From Streptomyces sp. NBC_00525 (GTDB taxonomy: Bacteria; Actinomycetota; Actinomycetes; Streptomycetales; Streptomycetaceae): a DNA stretch of 64,000 nucleotides. A program made the position numbers and the translations under genes. The notes under the pieces were generated by a model, which did not search any database, was not told the origin of the DNA, and saw only the letters and a program-made list of their open reading frames with translations. Positions 27,344-35,538 of the stretch are shown here, piece after piece. The first letter of the stretch is position 1, and each line of letters begins with the position of its first letter. Location: positions 744,001 through 808,000 of the forward strand of contig NZ_CP107834.1 of the NCBI RefSeq assembly GCF_036346595.1, written 5' to 3'.

Positions 27344-28444
27344 TCAGTTTTCCTTCCGGGTGTGGCCGGGAACGGCGGTGACGCGCAGATCGGGGCCGAT
27401 GCGAACGGTCTCCGTCACGTCGAGGCGCAACGCCTCGGCGAGCGTGTGGATTCCGGCGTCGGCGAGGGCGGCGGGGCCCGCGCCGAGGAGGACGGGGGCG
27501 AGATAGCCGACGACCTTGTCGACGAGTCCCGCGGCGACGAAGGCGCCGGCCAGGACCGGGCCGCCTTCGAGGAGTACGGAGCGCACGCCGCGCCCGTGGA
27601 GGGCGGCGAGCAGGGCGGTGAGGTCGAGGCCGGGCCCGGTGGCGGCGGGCGGGAGGCGCAGGACGGCCTCGGCGGGCAGGTGGCCGGCGTCGGCGTCCTC
27701 GGCGACCGCGATCAGGGTGGGCGCGGTGGTGTCGAGGACCCGCGCGCCGGGCCGTACGGCGGTGGCGCGGGTGTCCAGGACGACCCGCAGGGGCTGGACG
27801 GCGCCGTCGATGCCGCGCACCGCGAGCTGGGGGTCGTCGGCGCGGGCGGTGCCGGAGCCGACGAGCACGGCGTCCGCCTCGGCGCGCAGCCGGTGGACGT
27901 CGGCGCGGGACTCGGCGGAGCTGATCCAGCGGCTGGTGGCGTCGGCCGCGGCGACCCGGCCGTCCAGGGTGGCCGCGTACTTCCAGGTGAGGTGCGGGCG
28001 GCCCCGGCGCACGGAGGTCAGCCAGGCGGCGTTGCCGGCCTCGGCCTCGGCGGCCAGGAGGCCGGACTCGGTGCGGACACCGGCGGCGCGCAGGGTGGCG
28101 GCGCCTCCGGTGGCCTGCGGATTCGGGTCGCCGACCGCGTACACGACGCGGGCGATCCCGGCGTCGGCGAGCGCGCGGGAGCAGGGGCCGGTGCGGCCGG
28201 TGTGGTCGCAGGGTTCCAGGGTGACGTAGGCGGTGCCGCCGCGGGCCCGGTCGCCGGCCGCGCGCAGGGCGTGGATCTCGGCGTGCGGGCCGCCGGCGCG
28301 CTGGTGGAAGCCCTCGCCCGCGGGCTGTCCGGCGGCGTCGAGGACGACGCATCCGACGACCGGGTTGGGGCTGGTGGAGCCGAGGCCGCGGGCGGCGAGC
28401 GCGATGGCTCGGCGCATGGCGGTGATGTCGGCTGCGGTGTCCAC
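27344..28444 (-). CDS. ribD: Bifunctional pyrimidine deaminase / reductase
   Basis: 366 residues: an N-terminal cytidine-deaminase-like domain with the zinc site GGPHAEIHALRAAG and YVTLEPCDHTGRTGPC, then an NADPH-dependent reductase domain (LEGGPVLAGAFVAAGLVDKV). It performs the second and third steps after GTP ring opening. I choose the GTG at 28444 because AGGAGG lies five bases upstream. It is the first gene of the operon, about 160 bases downstream of the FMN riboswitch. Confidence 0.95.
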   Translation of the reverse strand: MDTAADITAMRRAIALAARGLGSTSPNPVVGCVVLDAAGQPAGEGFHQRAGGPHAEIHALRAAGDRARGGTAYVTLEPCDHTGRTGPCSRALADAGIARVVYAVGDPNPQATGGAATLRAAGVRTESGLLAAEAEAGNAAWLTSVRRGRPHLTWKYAATLDGRVAAADATSRWISSAESRADVHRLRAEADAVLVGSGTARADDPQLAVRGIDGAVQPLRVVLDTRATAVRPGARVLDTTAPTLIAVAEDADAGHLPAEAVLRLPPAATGPGLDLTALLAALHGRGVRSVLLEGGPVLAGAFVAAGLVDKVVGYLAPVLLGAGPAALADAGIHTLAEALRLDVTETVRIGPDLRVTAVPGHTRKEN

Positions 28445-28542
28445 CGGGTCCTCCTGCCTCTTCGGGCACGGACTCCGGGGCCTGTCGATGACGACAGAAG
28501 AAGCGGGACGCACGACAGGGGACGCCGGATGCCGGAAAACAC

Positions 28543-28571
28543 GGATGGTCCGGTTGCCCGGAAAACCATCC
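28543..28571 (-). terminator. Terminator-like hairpin in the ribD leader
   Basis: Inverted repeat GGATGGT/ACCATCC extended by CCGG/CCGG (28543-28553 with 28558-28571), 34 bases downstream of the riboswitch in transcript order. On the transcribed strand it is followed by GTGTTTTCC, a short T-run. It is a plausible FMN-controlled intrinsic terminator. Confidence 0.6.
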
Positions 28572-28604
28572 GCCGACGGCGGCGTACCCGCGAAACGGCC
28601 CGCC

Positions 28605-28731
28605 GCGCACTGCCTCCCATCCGGACTTTAACCGTCGGTCCAGGAATCTCACCTGGTCAACCGGCCGCTGGATGCGGACGGGTCGCGGACTATAACCGCC
28701 GGTTCGGAATTACACCGACCCCGGAGTGCGC
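28605..28731 (-). promoter_or_regulatory. FMN riboswitch (RFN element)
   Basis: Read on the minus strand, the region contains the classical RFN landmarks in order. The P1 arm is AGTGCGC-complementary (28725-28731 pairs with 28605-28611). The landmarks then run GGGGTCGGTGTAATTCCGAA, CCGGCGGTTATAGTCCGCGA, GGTGAGATTCCTGGACC and GACGGTTAAAGTCCGGATGG. It binds FMN and switches off the rib operon. Placement directly before ribD makes the assignment secure. Confidence 0.96.
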
Positions 28732-28857
28732 TGCTGCTGGTACAGGGTCAGTGTGCCACGTTCGGGCGCGACCCATACGGGCGAACGCTGTGGAGTGGCT
28801 CACAGACGCCGCGTGACAAGGATCTTTTCGGACACTCGCACAGGAAAGAACCGCGAT

Positions 28858-28899
28858 TGGTCCAGACCTATTGACGCACTGGTCTAGTCCTCTTAATCT
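28858..28899 (+). promoter_or_regulatory. Chitinase promoter with direct repeats (DasR-type control)
   Basis: Two 12-bp direct repeats, TGGTCCAGACCT (28858-28869) and TGGTCTAGTCCT (28880-28891), flank the -35 TTGACG (28871-28876). The -10 is TAATCT (28894-28899) with 17-base spacing. This is the arrangement described for Streptomyces chitinase promoters, where such repeats mediate chitin induction and glucose repression. They also resemble the DasR (GlcNAc-6-P-responsive) binding sequence. Confidence 0.9.
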
Positions 28900-29019
28900 C
28901 TGCGTCACCTTCGAGGAACGGTCCGGCGGCCTACGAACGCCCCGCGGACCAGGGACGACCCATCCCCCTTCCCCTTCTTGTCAGTTGTGTTCTGCCGACC
29001 TCCCCAGGAGGAACCGAAC

Positions 29020-31368
29020 GTGCTGTCCCCCACCCGAGCGAGAGCCTCGCTCCTCGCCGCCGGCGCCGGCGTCGCCGCGCTGCTGATCGGCTCGCTCTCC
29101 GCGACCCCCTCGGCCGCCGCCGTCGACCAGGAGTCCTGTCGCCCCGACGGGCTCTACGAGACGCCCGGTGTCACCGTCCCCTACTGCTCCGTGTACGACT
29201 CCGAGGGGCGCGAGAAGATGGGCGCCGACCACCCCCGGCGCGTCATCGGCTACTTCACCAACTGGCGGACCGGCAAGGACGGCAAGGACGCCTACCTCGC
29301 CTCCGACATCCCCTGGGACAAGGTCACCCACCTCAACTACGCCTTCGCCCACGTCGACGGCTCGAACAAGCTCTCCGTGGGCGCGGACGGCCCGAACAAC
29401 GCCTCCACCGGGATGACCTGGCCGGGCGTCAAGGGTGCCGAGATGGACCCCGGCTTCCCGTACAAGGGCCACTTCAACCTGCTCAACAAGTTCAAGAAGC
29501 AGTACCCGAACGTCAAGACGATGGTGTCGGTCGGCGGCTGGGCCGAGACCGGCGGCTACTTCGACGAGAGCGGCAAGCGCGTCGACTCCGGCGGCTTCTA
29601 CTCGATGGCCACCAACGCGGACGGCTCCGTCAATCAGGCCGGAATCAACACCTTCGCCGACTCCGCGGTCGACTTCATCCGGACGTACGGCTTCAACGGG
29701 GTCGACATCGACTACGAGTACCCCACGACCATGAAGGACGCCGGCAACCCGCTGGACCACACGCTGTCCAACGCCCGCCGTCCCGGCCTGGTCAAGGGCT
29801 ACGCCGCGCTGATGAAGACCCTGCGCGAGAAGCTCGACCGGGCGTCCGCCGCCGACGGCAAGCACTACCTGCTCAGCGTCGCCGCCCCGTCCTCCGGCTA
29901 CCTGCTGCGCGGCATGGAGACCTTCCAGGTCCAGAAGTACCTGGACTACGTCAACATCATGTCGTACGACCTGCACGGCGCCTGGAACGAGTACGTCGGC
30001 CCGAACGCCTCGCTGTTCGACGACGGCAAGGACGCCGAACTCGCCCAGGCGAACGTCTACTCGACCTCGCAGTACGGCGGCACCGGCTACCTCAACACCG
30101 ACTGGGCCTACCACTACTTCCGCGGTTCCATGCCGTCCGGCCGGATCAACATCGGCCTGCCGTACTACACCCGCGGCTTCAAGAACGTCCAGGGCGGCAC
30201 CAACGGCCTGTGGGGCAAGGCGGCCACCTCCGACTGCCCGGCCGGCGCGGGGCTGACCAAGTGCGGTGACGGCGCGGTCGGCATCGACAACCTCTGGCAC
30301 GACCTGGACACCAACGGCAAGGAGTCGCCCGCCGGCTCCAACCCGATGTGGCACGCCAAGAACCTGGAGAAGGGCATCGTCGGCGACTACGTCACCGACT
30401 ACGGGTTCCCGGCGGACACCACGCTGACCGGCACCTACGTCCGCAACTACGACTCCACCCTGGTGGCGCCGTGGCTGTGGAACGCCGAGAAGAAGGTCTT
30501 CCTCTCCACCGAGGACGAGCAGTCCGTCCAGGCCAAGGCCGACTACGTGGTCGACAAGGGCATCGGCGGCACGATGATCTGGGAGCTGGCCGGCGACTAC
30601 GGCTGGAACGCGGCCAAGGGTCAGTACGAGCCCGGCTCGACGCTCACCTCCACGATGTACGACACCTTCAAGAACGCCACCCCCTACGGTGCGAAGCGCT
30701 CCACGATCGACCTGCCCACCCAGGCGCTCGACATCGACGTGTCCTTCGGCGCGTTCCCGCTGGGCGACTCGAACTACCCGATCAGCCCCAAGCTGACGAT
30801 CACCAACAACACCAAGGCGACGCTGCCCGGCGGCACGGAGTTCCAGTTCGACTACTCCACCTCGGCGCCCGCCAACGCCAAGGACCAGTCCGGCTTCGGC
30901 ACCACGATCGTGCGCAGCGACCACACCGCCTCGAACAACATCGGCGGTCTGAAGGGCGACTACAACCGCGTCTCGCTGAAGCTGCCGTCCTGGCAGAGCC
31001 TGGCGCCGGGCGCCTCGGTCCAGGTCGACTTCGTGTACTACCTGCCGACGTCCACGCCGTCCAACTGGACCGTGACCTTCGACGGCAAGTCCTACGCCCT
31101 GGCGGGCGACCTGGCGCGCGGCACGACGGTCGTCGAGCCGGGCACCGGCTCCACCCCGACGCCGGACCCGTCCGGCTCCACCGGCCCGAGCCCCGACCCC
31201 ACGGGCGGCGCCTGCACGGCGGCGGCCTGGAACGCGGACACCGCCTACGGCGCGGCCACGACGGTGAGCCAGGACGGACACCAGTGGAAGTCGAAGTGGT
31301 GGACGAAGGGCGAGAAGCCCGGAACCACCGGTGAGTGGGGCGTCTGGCAGGACCTCGGCGCCTGCTGA
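29020..31368 (+). CDS. Secreted GH18 chitinase with C-terminal chitin-binding domain
   Basis: 782 residues. A Sec signal peptide (about 1-35, [20 protein letters not shown], cut near AAA-VD) precedes a GH18 barrel. The catalytic strand is [11 protein letters not shown] (D229, D231, E233 by my count), and [13 protein letters not shown] and [14 protein letters not shown] are the later barrel motifs. A beta-rich accessory module (about 565-705), a proline/threonine linker and a CBM5/12 chitin-binding domain with the [14 protein letters not shown] aromatic pair follow. The GTG at 29020 has AGGAGG eight bases upstream. It should hydrolyse chitin outside the cell. Confidence 0.95.
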   Translation: MLSPTRARASLLAAGAGVAALLIGSLSATPSAAAVDQESCRPDGLYETPGVTVPYCSVYDSEGREKMGADHPRRVIGYFTNWRTGKDGKDAYLASDIPWDKVTHLNYAFAHVDGSNKLSVGADGPNNASTGMTWPGVKGAEMDPGFPYKGHFNLLNKFKKQYPNVKTMVSVGGWAETGGYFDESGKRVDSGGFYSMATNADGSVNQAGINTFADSAVDFIRTYGFNGVDIDYEYPTTMKDAGNPLDHTLSNARRPGLVKGYAALMKTLREKLDRASAADGKHYLLSVAAPSSGYLLRGMETFQVQKYLDYVNIMSYDLHGAWNEYVGPNASLFDDGKDAELAQANVYSTSQYGGTGYLNTDWAYHYFRGSMPSGRINIGLPYYTRGFKNVQGGTNGLWGKAATSDCPAGAGLTKCGDGAVGIDNLWHDLDTNGKESPAGSNPMWHAKNLEKGIVGDYVTDYGFPADTTLTGTYVRNYDSTLVAPWLWNAEKKVFLSTEDEQSVQAKADYVVDKGIGGTMIWELAGDYGWNAAKGQYEPGSTLTSTMYDTFKNATPYGAKRSTIDLPTQALDIDVSFGAFPLGDSNYPISPKLTITNNTKATLPGGTEFQFDYSTSAPANAKDQSGFGTTIVRSDHTASNNIGGLKGDYNRVSLKLPSWQSLAPGASVQVDFVYYLPTSTPSNWTVTFDGKSYALAGDLARGTTVVEPGTGSTPTPDPSGSTGPSPDPTGGACTAAAWNADTAYGAATTVSQDGHQWKSKWWTKGEKPGTTGEWGVWQDLGAC

Positions 31369-31400
31369 ACCCGCTGAACCGCTGATCCGCTGAATCCCCC

Positions 31401-31440
31401 CGGTCCGGGGCGGGGCGCCCGACGCCCCCGCCCCGGACCG
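31401..31440. terminator. Hairpin between chitinase and ROK regulator
   Basis: Perfect 15-bp stem (31401-31415 with 31426-31440), 10-base loop, between convergent genes. Bidirectional terminator. Confidence 0.85.
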
Positions 31441-31448
31441 TTCCCGTT

Positions 31449-32627
31449 TCAGCCCCGAGGGGCGAACAGCGCGTCCTGCGCCGCCTCGCGCGCCGCGAGC
31501 AGCGCCCCCTGCCTGACCGCCGTGCCGCCCAGCAGGGCCGCCCGGACCCCGGTGCGCAGCGGGGACATCGTGGCCAGCCGCTCCTCGACGCGGGCGGCGA
31601 GGGCCGCGCCGCCCGCGTGGCCCACCTCGCCGGAGAGCAGGAGGAGGCCGGGGTCGAGGACGGCGGTCACCGAGGCCGCGCCCACCGCGATGCGGTCGGC
31701 CGCGGCGTCGAGGAAGCCCTCGCAGTCGCCCTCCCCCGCGAGGGCCGCCCGGACGGCCGCCGCCGCGCCGGGCTCCTGGCCGTCCGCCGGGACGCCGATG
31801 CCGTGGGCGGCGGCCAGTTCGCACAGCGATACCGAGCCGGTCAGCGAGTGGAATCCTCCGTCGCAGTTGACGGCGGACGGCCTGCCTCCCGTGCCGGGGA
31901 CCGGCAGGAAGCCGATCTCGCCCGCGCCGCCCGAGGCCCCCCGGCGCAGCTTCCCGTCGAGCATCACCGCCGCGCCCACCCCGTGGCCCAGCCAGAGCAG
32001 GACGAACGTGTCGCTGCCGCGGGCCGCGCCGACGCGGTGCTCGGCGACGGCGGCGAGGTTCGTCTCGTTCTCCACGAGCACCGTCGCCGGCAGCCTCTCC
32101 TGGAGCACGCGGACCAGACTGCGGTGCCAGGAGGGCAGTCCACTGCTGTCCCGCAGCTCCCCGGTGACGGGGTCGATCAGGCCGGGCGCGCCGATGCCGA
32201 CGCTGTGCAGGGGCGCGCTGCCGGCGCTGCGGGCGGTGGTCGCGAGCAGGGCGACGGCCTGTTCGACGGCGTTGTCCTCGGCGGTCTCGGTGCCGATCGG
32301 CAGCGTCGCCTCGGCGAGCGTGACGCCCAGCAGATCGGCGACGACGACGGAGACACTGTCGGTGCGCACATCGAGCCCGGCGAGCAGCGCGCGGTCCGCG
32401 ACGATCCCGTAGAGCCGGGCGTTGGGGCCGCGCCGGTCGGCGCCGGTCTCCCCCACCACATGGACGAGGCCCGCGTCCTGGAGCCGTTCGACGAGGTCGG
32501 CGACGGTGGGCCGGGAGAGTCCGGTCAGCTTCTTCAACTGAGTGGCCGTCAGGGGGCCGTCCTGCTGGAGGTGTTGCAGGGCGAGCCGGTCGTTGATGGC
32601 CCGAGCGGTGCTCGGTGATGCGCGCAT
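31449..32627 (-). CDS. ROK-family transcriptional regulator
   Basis: 392 residues. An N-terminal winged helix (LTATQLKKLTGLSRPTVADL at about 27-46) precedes a ROK sugar-kinase-like domain (VGIGAPGLIDPVTGEL, LWLGHGVGAAVMLDG). The region GGAGEIGFLPVPG and the following NCDGGFHSL keep only part of the ROK zinc-cysteine motif, and the GHGVG phosphate loop is weak, so it is probably not a kinase. It likely represses the divergent MFS transporter in response to a sugar. Start ATG at 32627. Confidence 0.9.
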   Translation of the reverse strand: MRASPSTARAINDRLALQHLQQDGPLTATQLKKLTGLSRPTVADLVERLQDAGLVHVVGETGADRRGPNARLYGIVADRALLAGLDVRTDSVSVVVADLLGVTLAEATLPIGTETAEDNAVEQAVALLATTARSAGSAPLHSVGIGAPGLIDPVTGELRDSSGLPSWHRSLVRVLQERLPATVLVENETNLAAVAEHRVGAARGSDTFVLLWLGHGVGAAVMLDGKLRRGASGGAGEIGFLPVPGTGGRPSAVNCDGGFHSLTGSVSLCELAAAHGIGVPADGQEPGAAAAVRAALAGEGDCEGFLDAAADRIAVGAASVTAVLDPGLLLLSGEVGHAGGAALAARVEERLATMSPLRTGVRAALLGGTAVRQGALLAAREAAQDALFAPRG

Positions 32628-32678
32628 ACGGGAATCCTTCCAGACCGCCGCCGGCATCGGTTGAGTGGGCGGACTATT

Positions 32679-32699
32679 TATCAGGCAGGGTTCCTGATA
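32679..32699. promoter_or_regulatory. Operator between ROK regulator and MFS gene
   Basis: Perfect inverted repeat TATCAGG-N7-CCTGATA centred at 32689 in an unusually AT-rich stretch (about 32673-32705). It lies 52 bp upstream of the ROK start and 66 bp upstream of the MFS start, overlapping possible -10 elements on both strands. This is the expected site for the ROK repressor. Confidence 0.7.
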
Positions 32700-32764
32700 G
32701 TTTACTGCCCGCAACACCGACAACTGCTTCAGCCGGGACGGCTTCAGCGAAGGGCACGGGGGAC

Positions 32765-33988
32765 ATGACAAAGGAATCGACGACAGCGGTCTTCGGCACC
32801 GGGGAGGTGCGGCGGGCCAGGTACGCCATCGCGGCGGTCTTCACCGTGCACGGAGCGGTGACCGGCAGCTTCGCCACGCGGGTGCCCTGGATCCAGGACC
32901 ACGCGGGCGTCAGCGCCGGGCAGCTCGGGCTCGCCCTGGCGTTCCCGGCGATCGGCGCCTCGGTGGCGATGCCGCTGGCCGGGGCGGTGAGCCACCGCTT
33001 CGGCGCCCGGACCGCGCTGCGCGGGCTGCTGGCCCTGTGGACGCTGGCCCTGGTCCTGCCCTCGCTGGCGCCCGACCTGCTGACGCTGTGCGTGGCACTG
33101 TTCGCGTACGGGGCGGCCGCGGGCATGTCCGACGTGGCGATGAACGCCCTCGGCGTCGAGGTGGAGAACCGGCTCGACAAGTCGATCATGTCGGGGCTGC
33201 ACGGCATGTGGAGCGTGGGCGCCCTGCTGGGGTCCGCGGCCGGCACGGTGGCCGCGCACGTGGGCGCGGACGCCCGGCTGCACCACGTCGTCGCCGCCCT
33301 GGTGCTGACCGCCCTGGGCCTGGTCGCCTGCCAGTGGGTGCTCGACCTGCGCAGCCGGCCGGACGAGGAGGCGCCGCCGAGGTTCACGCTGCCGCCCAAG
33401 TCCGCCCTGATCATCGGCGCGGTGGGCTTCTGCGCGGTGTTCGCCGAGGGTGCGAGCCTGGACTGGTCGGCGGTCTACCTGCGCGACTCGCTGGGCAGCT
33501 CGGCCGGTCTCGCCGCGGCGTCCACCACCGCGTTCGCGCTGACGATGGCGGTCGCCCGGATCGCCGGCGACCGGGTCGTCGACCGCTTCGGCGCGGTGCG
33601 CACCGTACGGGCCGGCGGGCTGCTCGCCACGGCCGGCGGCGTCCTGGTGGTCACCGGGCCGAACGCGGCGCTCGCCCTGTGCGGCTTCGGGATGATCGGG
33701 CTCGGGATCGCCGTGGTGGTGCCGCTCGCCTTCGCGGCGGCCGGGCGCAGCGGGCCCAAGCCGGCCCAGGCCATCGCGGGTGTCGCGACGATCACGTACA
33801 CCTCCGGGCTCATCGCCCCGTCGGCGATCGGTTCGCTGGCGGAGGCCACCTCGCTGGTCGTGTCGTTCGGCCTGGTGTCGGTGCTGGCCTTCGGGCTGGT
33901 GCTGGGCGCCGGGGTGCTGCGGGCCGGTGACCGCAAGGCGCCGTCCGGCGAGGCGGCACGGGAGACGGCGGCGGCACCCCGCGCCTGA
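32765..33988 (+). CDS. MFS transporter (probable sugar or drug exporter)
   Basis: 407 residues with 12 predicted helices. It includes FATRVPWIQDHAGVSAGQLG at helix 1-2, the loop-2 motif-like SHRFGARTALRG, GMSDVAMNALGVEVE and LHGMWSVGALLGSAAG. This branch of MFS (the YbjJ-like group) is often annotated as a fucose/sugar or multidrug permease, and the substrate cannot be read off. Start ATG at 32765 with GGGGGA. It is divergent from the ROK regulator over a shared operator, so it is presumably induced by the ROK ligand. Confidence 0.85.
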   Translation: MTKESTTAVFGTGEVRRARYAIAAVFTVHGAVTGSFATRVPWIQDHAGVSAGQLGLALAFPAIGASVAMPLAGAVSHRFGARTALRGLLALWTLALVLPSLAPDLLTLCVALFAYGAAAGMSDVAMNALGVEVENRLDKSIMSGLHGMWSVGALLGSAAGTVAAHVGADARLHHVVAALVLTALGLVACQWVLDLRSRPDEEAPPRFTLPPKSALIIGAVGFCAVFAEGASLDWSAVYLRDSLGSSAGLAAASTTAFALTMAVARIAGDRVVDRFGAVRTVRAGGLLATAGGVLVVTGPNAALALCGFGMIGLGIAVVVPLAFAAAGRSGPKPAQAIAGVATITYTSGLIAPSAIGSLAEATSLVVSFGLVSVLAFGLVLGAGVLRAGDRKAPSGEAARETAAAPRA

Positions 33989-34086
33989 CCCCGTCCGGGC
34001 ACCACTACCATGGCGCTGATCTTTTCCGCGAAGAGCGCCGTGTCCGGCGGGTACGGGCTCACGCACCTACACCACAGGGAGCAACC

Positions 34087-35478
34087 ATGGGCCTCGGCGT
34101 GCGCTGGACCTTGCACGGCGACGGGAAGACGCCCGCACCGGGAGCGGTGGTCCGCCCCGACGAGCGGCTCTCCTGGCCCCGGACCTTCGGGCTCGGCGCA
34201 CAGCACGTGGTCGCCATGTTCGGCGCGTCGTTCGTCGCGCCGGTCCTGATGGGGCTCGACCCGAACCTGGCGATCATGATGTCGGGTGTCGCGACCGCCA
34301 TCTTCCTGCTGGCCACGCGCGGCCAGGTGCCCAGCTACCTGGGCTGCTCGCTCTCCTTCGTCGGGGTGGCCGCGACGATCCGGGCGAGCGGCGGCGACAG
34401 CGCGGTGGTCACCGGCGCGGTGTTCGTGGTCGGCGCGGTGCTCTTCCTCGCCGGTCTGGCCGTGCAGCGGTTCGGCGCGCGGATCATCCACGCGGCGATG
34501 CCGCCGGTGGTCACGGGCGCGGTGGTCATGCTCATCGGCTTCAACCTGGCGCCGGTGACCGCGTCCACGTACTGGCCGCAGGACCAGTGGACGGCGCTCC
34601 TGGTGATGCTGTTCACCGGTCTGGCCGTGGTGTGCCTGCGCGGCTTCTTCTCCCGGATCGCGATCTTCCTGGGGCTGGTCTTCGGTTACGTCCTGTCCTG
34701 GGTGCTGGACCGGGTCTTCGGGAAGATCCACTCCCCCGCGGGCGGCGCCGAGGCGGTCGACCACTGGCGCCTGGACCTGTCGGGCGTCGGCAAGGCCGAC
34801 TGGATCGGGCTGCCCTCGTTCCACGCGCCGAGCTTCGAGTGGTCGGCGATCCTGGTCGCGCTGCCCGTCGTCATCGCCCTGATCGCCGAGAACGCCGGGC
34901 ATGTGAAGGCGGTCGGCGAGATGACCGGCGACTCGCTGGACGGCAAGCTGGGCACGGCCATCGCCGCGGACGGCGCGGCCTCGATGCTCTCGACGGCGGT
35001 GGGCGGCCCGCCGAACACCACGTACTCCGAGAACATCGGTGTGATGGCCGCGACCCGCGTGTACTCCACCGCCGCCTACTGGGCCGCCGCCGGCTTCGCC
35101 CTGCTGTTCGGCCTCTGCCCGAAGTTCGGCGCGGTCGTCGCGGCGATTCCGGGCGGGGTGCTCGGCGGCATCACGGTCATCCTGTACGGCATGATCGGCC
35201 TGCTCGGTGCGCAGATCTGGCTGAACGCCGGGGTGGACCTGCGCAATCCGCTGAACCTGGTGCCGGCCGCGGCGGGCATCATCATCGGCGTCGGCGGGGT
35301 CAGCCTGAAGATCACCGACAACTTCGAGCTGGGCGGCATCGCGCTCGGCACCATCGTGGTGATCACCGGCTACCACGTGCTGCGGGCCTTCGCCCCGGCC
35401 CACCTCAAGACGCAGGAGCCGCTGCTCGACTCGGGCACCTCCGCGTACGACGAGAAGCCGCCGGCCGCCGGCTCCTGA
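34087..35478 (+). CDS. Uracil/xanthine permease (NCS2 family)
   Basis: 463 residues, 12-14 helices. NCS2 hallmarks are AQHVVAMFGASFVAPVLMG at the N-terminus, the LIAENAGHVKAVGEMTGDS region with the substrate-coordinating glutamate, and the signature GGPPNTTYSENIGVMAATRV. It imports uracil or xanthine by proton symport. The Q-H and E-N motifs fit uracil slightly better. It is a salvage counterpart to the de novo pyr operon some 28 kb away, not co-transcribed with it. Confidence 0.93.
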   Translation: MGLGVRWTLHGDGKTPAPGAVVRPDERLSWPRTFGLGAQHVVAMFGASFVAPVLMGLDPNLAIMMSGVATAIFLLATRGQVPSYLGCSLSFVGVAATIRASGGDSAVVTGAVFVVGAVLFLAGLAVQRFGARIIHAAMPPVVTGAVVMLIGFNLAPVTASTYWPQDQWTALLVMLFTGLAVVCLRGFFSRIAIFLGLVFGYVLSWVLDRVFGKIHSPAGGAEAVDHWRLDLSGVGKADWIGLPSFHAPSFEWSAILVALPVVIALIAENAGHVKAVGEMTGDSLDGKLGTAIAADGAASMLSTAVGGPPNTTYSENIGVMAATRVYSTAAYWAAAGFALLFGLCPKFGAVVAAIPGGVLGGITVILYGMIGLLGAQIWLNAGVDLRNPLNLVPAAAGIIIGVGGVSLKITDNFELGGIALGTIVVITGYHVLRAFAPAHLKTQEPLLDSGTSAYDEKPPAAGS

Positions 35479-35484
35479 CGGGAA

Positions 35485-35517
35485 CGGCCGTACGGGCCGG
35501 GCGGGGCCGTACGGCCG
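35485..35517. terminator. Hairpin between permease and amine oxidase genes
   Basis: CGGCCGTACGG (35485-35495) pairs perfectly with CCGTACGGCCG (35507-35517). It lies between convergent genes. Confidence 0.75.
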
Positions 35518-35538
35518 GCGGTGCTCAGTCCTCGGGGC

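Noticed and set aside
28018..28652. Frames crossing the ribD leader
   Set aside because: They overlap the riboswitch and show no coding bias different from the ribD shadow.
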